Assembly: GCA_030447525.1 (NCBI GenBank) | Contig: JAUJOR010000001.1 | Coordinates: 62,001-126,000, forward strand | Reading direction: 5' to 3' | Length of the DNA stretch: 64,000 bases | DNA from: Chloroflexota bacterium | Lineage (GTDB): Bacteria; Chloroflexota; UBA11872; UBA12225 | Shown: positions 53,748-62,494 of the stretch, piece after piece | Layout of the letters: the number at the start of each line of letters is the position of its first letter | How positions within the stretch are numbered: the first letter of the stretch is position 1 | Made by a program: the position numbers and the translations under genes | Notes under the pieces: model-generated | Database searches by the model: none | The model's input: the letters and a program-made list of their open reading frames with translations, nothing else | Told to the model about the DNA's origin: nothing

Positions 53748-55355
53748 ATGCTTGACGTAGTCATTCGGGGCGGCCGGATGGTGGATGGGAGTGGGGCGCC
53801 GTGGGTGCGGGCGGACGTCGGCATCGCCGGGGGGCGCATTGCCGCTGTCGGCGACCTGTCCGGTGCCGAGGCGACGACGCTGATCGACGCCGCGGGCAAG
53901 GTGGTGGCCCCCGGGTTCATCGACTGCCATTCCCACTCGGACTGGAGCCTGCTGGCCAACCGTGGCTGTGATAGCACGCTCAAGATGGGCGTCACCACCG
54001 AGGTGGTGGGGAACTGTGGCATGTCCTTCGCCCCGGTCACCTCACTGAACCGCACCCGCTTGGAGAACGATATCGCCCGCACTTCCCCCGGCGCGACGCT
54101 GACGTGGACGACGTTCGGGGGGTACCTTGACCAGGTGCGAGGGGGCGGCCAGCCCCGTGGTGTGGGCGCCAACTACGCCTTCCTGGTTGGGCACGGGGCC
54201 ATCCGCAGCGCGGTTATGGGCACCCAGGAGCGCCCGGCGACGCCGGACGAGCTGCGGCAGATGGAGGGCCTGCTGGCACAGGCCCTCGATGAGGGGGCTA
54301 TCGGCCTCTCCACCGGGTTGGAGTTCGTCCCTGGCCGGGCGGCGACGGGCGAGGAGCTGGTGGCCCTCTCTAGAGTGGTGGCCCGCTCTGGGCGCCTGCA
54401 CGCCTGCCACCAGCGGACGCGCAACGAGCGCTTTGTGGAGTCGGTAGCCGAGATCATCGGGGCCTGTGAGACGGCCGGAGCGCGGCTGCAGATCTCGCAT
54501 AACAACAAGCGCCTGGGGGCGCCGGACGGGGCCTGGGAGCAGACCATGGCGGCCCAAGAAGAGGCCCGCGCCCGGGGTCTGGACGTCTCCTGTGACACGA
54601 CGAGCTACGTCGCCGGGCTAGGGGTGATGTCCGCGGTGCTGCCCCCCTGGCTGTTCGACGCCGGCCCGGCGGAGGCGGCTCGGCGCCTGGGCGATCCGAT
54701 CATCCGGGACAAGGTGAAGGGAGATTGCCGGCGCTACTGGTTGATGATTGCGGACGGGCAGTGGGACCGGGTCTGGCTGGGGCGCACGGCCAACAGCGGC
54801 CAGCTGTTTGGCCTGAGCTTTGCCCAGATCGGGGAGCGCACCGGGCGCGACCCCATGGATGCCTACCTGGACATCTTGATGAACGAAGGCGCCGGGATCA
54901 CCGACGCCGGGATGTTTGGTCAGGTAAAGACGCCGGAGCATCTGCGGGAGCTGGTGCAGCACCCGCTCGTCAGCCTGGAGGCCGACGCTTGGACGGCCTC
55001 GGCGGAGGGACCCCTGGCCCCCCTGGTGAACCATCCGGCCAGCTTTGGGTGGACGGCCCGCATCCTCGGCGACTACGTCCGGCAGCGGGGCTGGCTGCGT
55101 CTGGAAGAGGCGATCAAGAAGATGACGGCTATGCCGGCGGCCAAGTTCGGGCTGCGTGACCGTGGCCTGCTGCGTCCCGGCCTGGCCGGAGATGTGGTGG
55201 TCTTCGATCCGGCCACCATCGAGGACCGAGCCAGCTTCGAGCACCCGGCCGTTTACCCCGCCGGAATCGAGCACGTCTTCGTCAACGGCCGGGCGGCCGT
55301 CAGCGCCGGGGAGCTGACCGGGAGCCGCGCCGGAACGGTCCTCTCCAACACGTAG
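53748..55355 (+). CDS. N-acyl-D-amino-acid deacylase-like amidohydrolase
   Basis: 535 residues. The N-terminus LDVVIRGGRMVDGSGAPWVR and the metal motif APGFIDCHSHSDW (HxH) are typical of the D-aminoacylase family, as are TTEVVGNCGMS (Cys metal ligand region), LSTGLEFVPGRAATGEELVA and RLQISHNNKRLG (His). A late Asp region and SFGWTARILGDYVRQR with FGLRDRGLLRPGLAGDVVVF complete the fold. It hydrolyses N-acyl-D-amino acids or related amides. It begins the catabolic island and ends at a T-tract terminator. Confidence 0.88.
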   Translation: MLDVVIRGGRMVDGSGAPWVRADVGIAGGRIAAVGDLSGAEATTLIDAAGKVVAPGFIDCHSHSDWSLLANRGCDSTLKMGVTTEVVGNCGMSFAPVTSLNRTRLENDIARTSPGATLTWTTFGGYLDQVRGGGQPRGVGANYAFLVGHGAIRSAVMGTQERPATPDELRQMEGLLAQALDEGAIGLSTGLEFVPGRAATGEELVALSRVVARSGRLHACHQRTRNERFVESVAEIIGACETAGARLQISHNNKRLGAPDGAWEQTMAAQEEARARGLDVSCDTTSYVAGLGVMSAVLPPWLFDAGPAEAARRLGDPIIRDKVKGDCRRYWLMIADGQWDRVWLGRTANSGQLFGLSFAQIGERTGRDPMDAYLDILMNEGAGITDAGMFGQVKTPEHLRELVQHPLVSLEADAWTASAEGPLAPLVNHPASFGWTARILGDYVRQRGWLRLEEAIKKMTAMPAAKFGLRDRGLLRPGLAGDVVVFDPATIEDRASFEHPAVYPAGIEHVFVNGRAAVSAGELTGSRAGTVLSNT

Positions 55356-55357
55356 GT

Positions 55358-55434
55358 CCCCAGGGCCTGATCTGACCTGTACTCGCCCGCGATGGGCGCG
55401 GGGGACGTCAGACGTCAGGCTGGGGGCTTTTTTT
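55358..55434 (+). terminator. Intrinsic terminator with T-tract
   Basis: CCCCAG (55358) pairs with CTGGGG (55420-55425), and CCTGA with TCAGG, with small internal loops. Seven T follow at 55428-55434. It begins right after the D-aminoacylase-like stop and overlaps the 3' end of the convergent dehydrogenase gene. Confidence 0.6.
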
Positions 55435-56452
55435 CCAGGCGTGGGGCGCCGAGTGAGGCAGCGAGGTCGTCGAGCTCGCCGATGAGCGTGTCTTCCAGGG
55501 GAAGTCCGTCGCGCAGGCGCTGCGCCCGCAGGCGGTGCTCCGGCTCGCCCGGTAGAACGACGCCGGAGGCCCCTTCGGCCGGCGGACAGGCGTGGAGCTG
55601 GTCGACGAGCTCGCCGATGCGGGCCAGGAAGTCGTCGTAGGGTGTAAAGGCTTCGATCTGGAGGGCCTCGAAGAAGTGGCTCGATCCCGGTCCGCCGAGC
55701 CCATTGCCGAAGCGACCGCCGGAGAGGACACCACAGAGGACGTCGAGCACCACGGCCAGGCCGTACCCCTTCGGGCCACCCAGCGGGAGGAGCGCCCCCT
55801 GGCGCGCCGCCACCGGATCGGTCGTGGGGCGGCCCGCCCCATCCAAGGCCCAGCCCAGGGGAATGGGCTCGCCTCGCAGGCGGGCGACGTCCAGCTTGCC
55901 CCCGGCGACGACGCTGGTGGCCATGTCCAGGACAATGGGGGCATCGCGTCCCGTGGGGATGGCATAGGCCAGGGGGTTGTTGCCGACGAGCTTCTGGCTC
56001 CCCCCGGTGGGCATCATGTTGATCCCGGCGTTGGTCACGGCGAGGCCAATACTGCGCCGCTGGGCGGCCTGCATGGCGTAGTAGGCCATGGCCCCGCAGT
56101 GTCCGGAGTTGCGCACGGCCACGGCCCCGTGGCCCCGCTCGGCGGCCCGCTCCAGGGCCAGCTGCATGCCCCGCTGCGCCGCCAGCTGGCCCATCCCCCC
56201 GCCCCCGTCCAGGACGGCGGCCCACCCGCTGTCCTGCACGATGGAGATCTGAGGCTGGGCGACGATCGTGCCCCCGCGCAGTCCGCGGGCGTAGGTGGTC
56301 ATGCGCTGCACGCCGTGCGACCCCACCCCGCGCAGGTCGGCCTCCACCAGCGTCTGCGCTACCACGGTGGCATCTTCCTGGTGCAGGCCGAGGCGCACGA
56401 AGACATCCGCCGTCCACGTCTGGAGCGCCGCTGACTCGACGATCGCCGTCAT
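55415..56452 (-). CDS. Ldh2/malate-lactate-type NAD(P)-dependent dehydrogenase
   Basis: 345 residues of the YlbC/YbiC/sulfolactate dehydrogenase family, which is unrelated to classical MDH/LDH. Typical motifs: EADLRGVGSHGVQRM, VRNSGHCGAMAYYAM (active-site His), TNAGINMMPTGG, and KGYGLAVVLDVLCGVLSGG (nucleotide binding). It oxidises 2-hydroxy acids, for example lactate, malate, ureidoglycolate or sulfolactate. Its start overlaps the stop of the ThuA-like gene by four bases (ATGA), so both are in one operon. Confidence 0.9.
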   Translation of the reverse strand: MTAIVESAALQTWTADVFVRLGLHQEDATVVAQTLVEADLRGVGSHGVQRMTTYARGLRGGTIVAQPQISIVQDSGWAAVLDGGGGMGQLAAQRGMQLALERAAERGHGAVAVRNSGHCGAMAYYAMQAAQRRSIGLAVTNAGINMMPTGGSQKLVGNNPLAYAIPTGRDAPIVLDMATSVVAGGKLDVARLRGEPIPLGWALDGAGRPTTDPVAARQGALLPLGGPKGYGLAVVLDVLCGVLSGGRFGNGLGGPGSSHFFEALQIEAFTPYDDFLARIGELVDQLHACPPAEGASGVVLPGEPEHRLRAQRLRDGLPLEDTLIGELDDLAASLGAPRLEKKPPA

Positions 56453-57102
56453 TGTGGGTCGAGCCGGGCGGTCCAGCGGAGGCCGCGGGTGAGGAGGTCA
56501 CGCAGCACAGGGTGGGCAAAGGAGCGGGCGTCGTGGCCGAGAGCGGAATAGAAGAGCCGGCCCGGCCCGATCTCGCGCACCCAGCTGCTCGGCTCGCCGT
56601 CGATCCCGGACGGGTGGTGGCTCGCCTGGAGGACGCGGATGGCCTCCCGGTCGGGGTACTCGCTGCGGTAGCACTCGTCCTCGATCTCGATCGTGGGGAG
56701 CCCCTGGGTGATAGGGTGGTGGGGGTCGGTCACGCGCACGGTGAAAGGGCCGTAGGGCGGATGGCCGATAAACCTGGCGCCGATAAGGGAGATAAAGTCC
56801 GGGTTGGCGTTCATGGTGGTGAAGTGGAGCGGGACGAAGCCCCCGCCACGCTCGAGGAAGCGGTGCAGGCCGGCAAGCTGCTCTGCAGTGCACGTGTGGT
56901 CGCGCCCCCCGGTATAGGCGATGGCCAGGTCATAGGGGGCCAGGCGCTCCCAGCGCAGGGCGTCCCAATCCTCGGTTAACGTGATCTGGAGCCATGGCAG
57001 GCTCCACAGGAGCTCCGCCAGGGCGGCGCGCGTCGCGGGCTTGGCGTGTCCACCACTGAACAGGACAACGGCGCTCGTCTTCCGGTCGGCCGGTGTGGCC
57101 AT
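56449..57102 (-). CDS. ThuA-like domain protein
   Basis: ATG 57102, about ten bases after AAGGAGGAG, gives 217 residues. VVLFSGGHAKPATRAALAEL, YDLAIAYTGGRDHTCTAEQL, RGGGFVPLHFTTM and GARFIGHPPYGPFTVRV follow the ThuA/class I glutamine amidotransferase-like fold, with DPHHPITQGLPTIEIEDECY as the family's hallmark. The chemistry of ThuA proteins is poorly known; some take part in conversion of disaccharides to 3-keto forms. The gene lies between the dehydratase-like and dehydrogenase genes on the same strand. Confidence 0.85.
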   Translation of the reverse strand: MATPADRKTSAVVLFSGGHAKPATRAALAELLWSLPWLQITLTEDWDALRWERLAPYDLAIAYTGGRDHTCTAEQLAGLHRFLERGGGFVPLHFTTMNANPDFISLIGARFIGHPPYGPFTVRVTDPHHPITQGLPTIEIEDECYRSEYPDREAIRVLQASHHPSGIDGEPSSWVREIGPGRLFYSALGHDARSFAHPVLRDLLTRGLRWTARLDPQ

Positions 57103-57202
57103 GGTGTGGCGCTCCTCCTTCAACTGTAGTGGGGGCGCGTGCGCTGGGGTGCCCCCCGGTGCGCCCTGGCGTCGGTGGCGGCAGGGCGCGCCCCGCGGCC
57201 GG

Positions 57203-58411
57203 TCAGCCGACGAACGTCAACTCCCGTTGGTCGGTGATCTTTTCGTCGTCCAGCTCCATGCCCAGCCCCGGCCGGTCAAGCGTGGCGACGTCGACCTGGC
57301 CCCCCTGGGGATGCACGGGGGTCTGGAGGAACCACTGGTGCACGGTGTTCCACTTGACCAGGTACTCCAGCAAGGGACAGACGTCAGGGGGCTGGGCGGC
57401 GATGAGATGACACGTGGCAGGGACGGAGTGGCCGTGGGGGACGACCGGGATGTCGTAGGTGGAGGCGAGAGTGCAGATCTTGAGTGTCTCGGAGAGTCCA
57501 CCGCCCCAGTAGATGTCCGGCTGCAGGACGTCCACCGCCTCGCCGTCCAGATACTGCTTGAGGCCCCAGCGGGTGTACTCATGCTCCCCTCCGGAGATAG
57601 GGATGCCCAGGGGCTGTAGCGCCCGCCGGATCTGGGCGTACACCTCCAGCTTGTCCGGCAGGGTCGGCTCCTCCAGCCAGCGCGGGCGGTACTCGGCGAT
57701 GCGCCGGCCGACTTGCACGGCGTAGGGCAGGTCCCAGCTCATCCAGGCGTCCAGCATCAGGTCGACATCCGGGCCAACCGCCTCGCGAAGGGCCCGCACC
57801 AGGGCCACGTTGTGCTCCATCCCCTCCCTGCCCGAGCCGGGGCCGTGGCGGAAAAACCACTTTGTCGCCCGCCAGCCCTCCCCTACCAGCGCCCGCGCCC
57901 GCGCCGCGGCCTGGGCCGGCTCCACGGAGTAGCCCAGGGCGCTGGCGTAGGCCGGGATGCGCTCCCGCGTTGGCCCGCCGAGGAGACGGTAGACCGGCTG
58001 GCCGAGCCATTTCCCCTTCAGGTCCCATAAGGCGCAGTCCAGGGCCGAGAGGGCCATCATCGGCGGGCCCTTGCGCCCGTGCACCTGGGAGCGGTATACG
58101 CGGTCCCAGACCAGCTCGCTGGCCCGCGGGTCCTGCCCGACCACCAGGGGGCGGAGCTGCGTGGCGATGATGTAGGCCTGCTCGCCGGAGACAGGCCCGG
58201 CGGTGCCGTAGACACCTTCGTCGGTCTCCAGGCGCAGAAAGACGCTCTCCATGCGGTAACGCCCGTCTTCCAGCCGGCGCAGGGCGTGGGGCCCTTCCTG
58301 GCGGTGCTGGGGGTACAGGTCGAGTGGACGTACGAGGCGCTCTTCCCAGAACTCCTCCGCAAAGGCCATGGCCCCCTGGATCTGGAGCAGCCGGACGGCG
58401 GTGACTTTCAT
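57203..58411 (-). CDS. Mandelate racemase/muconate lactonizing enzyme family (enolase superfamily)
   Basis: I start at ATG 58411 (MKVTAVRLLQIQG), giving 402 residues. The barrel has VDLMLDAWMSWD (first metal Asp), RWLEEPTLPDK (Glu), and PISGGEHEYTRWGL (Glu). VDVLQPDIYWGGGLSETLKI and VVPHGHSVPATCHL (likely general-base His) follow. These form the Mg site and the His-type active site of acid-sugar dehydratases. The substrate is probably an aldonic or aldaric acid. The genes around it (ThuA-like, Ldh2-type) suit a sugar-acid route. The upstream in-frame extension is not protein-like. Confidence 0.88.
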   Translation of the reverse strand: MKVTAVRLLQIQGAMAFAEEFWEERLVRPLDLYPQHRQEGPHALRRLEDGRYRMESVFLRLETDEGVYGTAGPVSGEQAYIIATQLRPLVVGQDPRASELVWDRVYRSQVHGRKGPPMMALSALDCALWDLKGKWLGQPVYRLLGGPTRERIPAYASALGYSVEPAQAAARARALVGEGWRATKWFFRHGPGSGREGMEHNVALVRALREAVGPDVDLMLDAWMSWDLPYAVQVGRRIAEYRPRWLEEPTLPDKLEVYAQIRRALQPLGIPISGGEHEYTRWGLKQYLDGEAVDVLQPDIYWGGGLSETLKICTLASTYDIPVVPHGHSVPATCHLIAAQPPDVCPLLEYLVKWNTVHQWFLQTPVHPQGGQVDVATLDRPGLGMELDDEKITDQRELTFVG

Positions 58412-58618
58412 GGGGCGGATGATGCCGCAAACGGGGCGCTGGGGGGAAGACCCCCAGCGCCAGAGGCTGGGTCGTTGACGGGCCGCCCTGGCTGTGGTAG
58501 CGTCACGCCCCGCGCTCCCTGGGGCGCACTGGCGCTCGGAGGGAGGCACGGGCGCCCCCAAGGTATGGTTGCGCTGCACCGGACGTCGAGCGGTGTCGAG
58601 TGGTGAGGAGGGACACTG

Positions 58619-59890
58619 ATGGCCGTGATCGTCGTCGTCGCCGCGCTGGATACCAAGGGCGAGGAGGCGGCCCTCGTCCGCGAGGTTATCGTGGAGCGGG
58701 GACACCAGGCCCTGATGGTGGACACCGGGGTTGCCGGGGAGCCGCGGATCACGCCGGACATCCCGGCCGGCGAGGTGGCCACGGCGGGGGGGACGGCCCT
58801 GGGGGCGCTTCGCGAGCGCGCCGACCGCGGCGCGGCCATCGCGGCCATGGCCAGGGGGGCGGCGGCCGTGAGCGCCCGCCTGCGTGCCGAGGGACGGCTC
58901 GACGGGATCGTCGGTCTGGGGGGGTCGGCGGGGACGGCAGTGGGCTCGGCGGCGATGCGCGCCCTCCCGGTGGGCGTGCCTAAGGTGCTGGTCTCCACGG
59001 TGGCCTCAGGGAACGTGGCGCCATACGTGGGGACGAAGGACCTGATGCTGATGTACTCGGTGGTGGACGTGGCCGGGATCAACCGCCTGTCGCGGGCGGT
59101 ACTGACCAATGCCGCCGGGGCGATCTGTGGGGCGGTGGAGGCGGCCGCGCAGCTCGCCGCCTCTAGTGGGGCGCCGTCAGAAAAGCCTCTCCTGGCCGCC
59201 AGTATGTTCGGCAACACCACCAAGCTGGTCGACGCCGCGCGGGCTATCCTCGAGCAGCAGGGATACGAGGTACTCGTCTTCCACGCCACCGGCAGCGGTG
59301 GCCAGACGATGGAGGGTCTAATCCGCGATGGCTACTTCCAGGGCGTCCTGGACGTGACCACGACGGAGTGGGCCGATGAGCTCTGTGGCGGGGTCTTCGC
59401 CGCCGGACCAACGCGCCTGGACGCCGCCGGGGAGCGGGGCCTCCCGCAAGTGATCGCCCCGGGCTGCCTGGACATGGTCAACTTTGGCGCCCAGGACACC
59501 GTGCCGGCGCGGTACAGGGCCGAGGCCGGGCGCCGGTTCTACGTCTGGAACCCCTCCGTCACGCTGATGCGCACGACGCCGGAGGAGAACGCCCGCCTGG
59601 GGGAGATCCTGGCCCAGAAAGCCAACGCGGCGCGGGGGCCGGTGGCCATCTTTCTCCCCCTGCGCGGGGTGTCCATCCTGGACAGCGTGATCGAGGAGGG
59701 CCCTCAGCCGTTCTGGTGGCCCGAGGCCGACAAGGCCCTGCTGGAGGCCATCAAGTCCAATGTCCGCCGGGACATTCCGGTGCACGAGTTGGACGTGAAC
59801 GTCAACGACCCGCAGTTCGCGGCTGCAACGGCGGGCGCCCTGCTCGACATGCTCAAGGGCCAGGGCAGAGGGCTCAGGGAGCTCAAATGA
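58619..59890 (+). CDS. Tm-1-like ATP-binding protein (UPF0261)
   Basis: 423 residues. IVVVAALDTKGEEAALVREV and the glycine-rich DGIVGLGGSAGTAVGSAAMR with VSTVASGNVAPYVGTKDLML are the hallmarks of the UPF0261/Tm-1 N-terminal family. A second half starts at SMFGNTTKLVDAARAILEQQ and has PGCLDMVNFGAQDTVPARY. Plant Tm-1 binds ATP and inhibits a viral replicase; the bacterial function is unknown but probably enzymatic. It overlaps the next gene by four bases (ATGA). In some eukaryotes these two domains are fused, which supports a joint role. Confidence 0.9.
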   Translation: MAVIVVVAALDTKGEEAALVREVIVERGHQALMVDTGVAGEPRITPDIPAGEVATAGGTALGALRERADRGAAIAAMARGAAAVSARLRAEGRLDGIVGLGGSAGTAVGSAAMRALPVGVPKVLVSTVASGNVAPYVGTKDLMLMYSVVDVAGINRLSRAVLTNAAGAICGAVEAAAQLAASSGAPSEKPLLAASMFGNTTKLVDAARAILEQQGYEVLVFHATGSGGQTMEGLIRDGYFQGVLDVTTTEWADELCGGVFAAGPTRLDAAGERGLPQVIAPGCLDMVNFGAQDTVPARYRAEAGRRFYVWNPSVTLMRTTPEENARLGEILAQKANAARGPVAIFLPLRGVSILDSVIEEGPQPFWWPEADKALLEAIKSNVRRDIPVHELDVNVNDPQFAAATAGALLDMLKGQGRGLRELK

Positions 59891-60735
59891 GGTACACCAG
59901 AGGGCAGGTCCTGGAGCGGTTGCGCCGGCAGGTCGCGGACGGAAAGTCGATCGTGGGGGCCGGCGCCGGGACCGGGATCTCGGCCAAGTTCGCCGAGGCC
60001 GGGGGCGCCGACCTGATCCTCATTTACAACTCCGGCCGCTACCGCATGGCCGGGCACGGCTCCCTCTCGGGGCTGCTCGCCTTTGGCGACGCCAACCAGA
60101 TCGTCTACGAGATGGGGGAGCGGGAGGTGCTGCCCGTGGTCAAGGACGTCCCGGTCATCGCCGGGGTGAACGGCACCGACCCACTGCGCCAGATGCCCCA
60201 CTTCCTGCGTCGCCTGGACGATGTGGGCTTTTCCGGGATCAACAACTTCCCTACCGTGGGGCTGATCGACGGCCGCTTCCGCGCCGAGCTGGAAGCCACG
60301 GGTCTGGGCTTCTCCCGCGAGGTGGAGATGATCCGCAGCGCCCACGAGCTGGGGTTCTTCACCATCGTCTACGTCTTCAACCCCGACGAGAGCGCGCAGA
60401 TGGCCGGGGCCGGGGCGGACGTGATCATCGCCCACATGGGGTTGACCGTGGGGGGAAGCATCGGGCTCGATCCCGAGGGCGGGGTGGCGATGAAGCTGGA
60501 AGATACCCCGGCCAAGGTTCAGGCCATCGGCGAGGCGGCCTGGGCGGTGAATCGGGAGTGCCTGCTCGTCTCGCACGGGGGGCCCATCGCCCGGCCGGAG
60601 GACGCCCGCTACGTCCAGGAACGCACCGCGGCCGTGGGCTTCATCGGGGCCAGCTCGATGGAGCGCCTCCCGGTGGAGACGGCTATCACGGAGACGGTGC
60701 GGCAGTTCAAGGACATCCCCTTACAGCGGCGCTAG
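59887..60735 (+). CDS. PEP hydrolase-like TIM-barrel protein
   Basis: ATG 59887 overlaps the previous stop; 282 residues. GKSIVGAGAGTGISAKFAEA, LILIYNSGRYRMAGHGSLSG, PVIAGVNGTDPLRQM, GINNFPTVGLIDG and DVIIAHMGLTVGGSIG are the barrel strands of the family named after phosphoenolpyruvate hydrolase-like domains. It is usually found next to, or fused with, Tm-1-like proteins. It may act on a PEP/pyruvate-like acid. Its TAG stop (60733-60735) lies inside the CTAG that begins the small element at 60732, so the insertion preserved the reading frame. Confidence 0.88.
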   Translation: MRYTRGQVLERLRRQVADGKSIVGAGAGTGISAKFAEAGGADLILIYNSGRYRMAGHGSLSGLLAFGDANQIVYEMGEREVLPVVKDVPVIAGVNGTDPLRQMPHFLRRLDDVGFSGINNFPTVGLIDGRFRAELEATGLGFSREVEMIRSAHELGFFTIVYVFNPDESAQMAGAGADVIIAHMGLTVGGSIGLDPEGGVAMKLEDTPAKVQAIGEAAWAVNRECLLVSHGGPIARPEDARYVQERTAAVGFIGASSMERLPVETAITETVRQFKDIPLQRR

Positions 60736-60809
60736 TGGGTCACGTTGCATTTGACTGGCCATATTCTGATCTGGTGCGACCACCATTTGTCTGCGGTCTG
60801 ACCCATTAG
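60732..60809. mobile_element. 70-bp CTAG-type element, copy B
   Basis: 70 bases between CTAG (60732) and TTAG (60806), starting TGGGTCACGTTGCATTTGAC and ending GTCTGACCCA. It matches copy A (50504) in its first 24 bases exactly and in 57 of 70 overall. Its left end contains the stop codon of the upstream gene; the flanking YTAR sequences differ by one base. Confidence 0.8.
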
Positions 60810-60876
60810 TACGACAACGTCAATCTTCACATCGAAATACGCAATCTCGAGTGTGCAAGGAAGTGTCGTTGCAGTG

Positions 60877-61902
60877 TTAGGGCAACCCCCTGGCGCTAAA
60901 GGGTCTGGCGTGCCCCTGCGTGGACACGGGCCCGGGATACTGATGTAGACGCCGGGCGGCGTCCAGATTCCACCCAATCATGGTGTCGAATACCCTGGAG
61001 CGGACGCGCTCGTGGATGTCCATGCCCCGGGCCAAGGCCGCGCGATCTGGGGTAGGGCCGGGCAGGACACGGTTGAGCAGGCCCAGGATGGTTGCCGTGG
61101 CGCCGGGGAAGAGGCCGTGGAACCGGGCCAGGATGGTCGCCGAGAGGGATAACACCCGCTCGGCCTCCTTCCGCTTTGTCGCCCGTATGATTTGACGTGC
61201 CGCGCGGCGGGCGTCGATGGAGAAGAAGGGCAGGCTGGCCAGGACGGTGAAGGGGGCGAACTCCAACTCCTGTTGCCCCTTGAAGAAGGCATTGAGGAAA
61301 GAGCCGGTGCGCATCAAGCCGGGAGCGATCGTGGTCACGGTAACGCCATCCCTTGCCAGCTCGGCGCGTAATCCCTCCGAGAAGCCGACGGCCGCGAACT
61401 TGGCGCAGGCGTAGGGTAGGAGGTGCGGAACGGCCACCTTGCCCCCAATAGAGGTGACGTTGACGATACGCCCTTGCCCCCGCTCGATCATCTGCGGCAG
61501 CACTGCCAGGGTGGGGTACACCAAGCCCCAGAACATCACGGCCATGGCGCTCTCGAAGTCAGCCAGGGTCATGTTGCGCAGCGGGCCGGCGGTAATCACC
61601 CCGGCGTTGTTCACCAGGAGGTCGACGTGCCCGTAGTGGCGCGTGGCGGCTTCTATCATGCGCTCGACGGCGCCCCGATCTGTGACGTCGCACGCCAGGG
61701 CAAGAACGGTGGCGCCTCCCGCTTCTAAGGCCTCTCGGGCCCGCTCCAGCTCGGCGCCGTCGCGGGCACAGATCGCCAGCGGACAGCCCTCGGCGGCGAA
61801 GCCCTGAGCCAGGAGGAAGCCGAGGCCCCGGCTGGCGCCGGTGATCAGGGCCACCTCCCCCCGTAGATCAGACCGGCGCCGTCCCGTGAGCAGGCTAGCC
61901 AC
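60877..61902 (-). CDS. Short-chain dehydrogenase/reductase
   Basis: 341 residues. Cofactor motif ALITGASRGLGFLLAQ, LVNNAGVITAGPL, catalytic Ser in VNVTSIGGKVAVP and YxxxK in PYACAKFA. The C-terminal ~90 residues extend beyond the usual 250-residue core (RATKRKEAERVLSLSATILA), as in SDR forms acting on lipids or larger substrates. The substrate is unknown. It lies five bases after the small hydrophilic gene at 61908, in the same operon as the SDR at 62495. Confidence 0.88.
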   Translation of the reverse strand: MASLLTGRRRSDLRGEVALITGASRGLGFLLAQGFAAEGCPLAICARDGAELERAREALEAGGATVLALACDVTDRGAVERMIEAATRHYGHVDLLVNNAGVITAGPLRNMTLADFESAMAVMFWGLVYPTLAVLPQMIERGQGRIVNVTSIGGKVAVPHLLPYACAKFAAVGFSEGLRAELARDGVTVTTIAPGLMRTGSFLNAFFKGQQELEFAPFTVLASLPFFSIDARRAARQIIRATKRKEAERVLSLSATILARFHGLFPGATATILGLLNRVLPGPTPDRAALARGMDIHERVRSRVFDTMIGWNLDAARRLHQYPGPVSTQGHARPFSARGLP

Positions 61903-61907
61903 GGAGG

Positions 61908-62348
61908 CTATCCACGACCGGAGGCACCCCCGCCGACATCGCCGCTGGGGGTGCCTCCGGCGTCCGCCCCGGCAGGTCCGCTTCCCGTCCCGCCCAGGCT
62001 GTTAGCGTCTGCCCCACGGGTGTGCATCCCGCCGCCGGGGACGCCGGAGGCAGGGGCGGCGTTGCTCGCGCCGGGGATCCGTTCCGTGATCTGTGGGGGC
62101 ACCGTGCCCCCGCCGAGGTCGGCACCGCTGCCACCGCCGGCCGTCTCTGACCCCACGCCCCCCAGGCCGGTGGTGGAGCCCTGACCGGCGATGTACGGCG
62201 AGGCATTCGTGGGGTCGCGTTGATCCGGGCTGAGGGTCTCTTCGTCCCCTGCCGGGGCGTCGATCGCCTCCGAAGGCGGGTTGGCCGGCGGACGATTGGT
62301 CTCGTCCCCATCCGCCTCCCAGGTGATATCTCGTGCCCTGCGTTCCAT
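61908..62348 (-). CDS. Small hydrophilic Gly-rich hypothetical protein
   Basis: ATG 62348 follows GGGAGGAG at seven bases; 146 residues. Start: MERRARDITWEADGDETNRP. The rest is Gly/Ala/Pro/Ser-rich with no hydrophobic core, so probably disordered. No Cys, no signal peptide. It is sandwiched between two short-chain dehydrogenase genes. Function unknown. Confidence 0.65.
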   Translation of the reverse strand: MERRARDITWEADGDETNRPPANPPSEAIDAPAGDEETLSPDQRDPTNASPYIAGQGSTTGLGGVGSETAGGGSGADLGGGTVPPQITERIPGASNAAPASGVPGGGMHTRGADANSLGGTGSGPAGADAGGTPSGDVGGGASGRG

Positions 62349-62494
62349 CTGCGTCTCCTCCCTGCGCCTCTTGCTGACTCCTGACACGGCTACCTTGTGA
62401 TGTGGGGCGCGCTCAGCGGTGCGAGTGCGCCGGCCCGGCCGTGCTGCTCCGGCTCGCCCTTCACGGAAAGGCCGGTGGCGGGTGCCCGGCCGGC

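Noticed and set aside
54618..56519. A 633-residue minus-strand frame
   Set aside because: It overlaps the well-supported aminoacylase-like and Ldh2 genes and has no motif.
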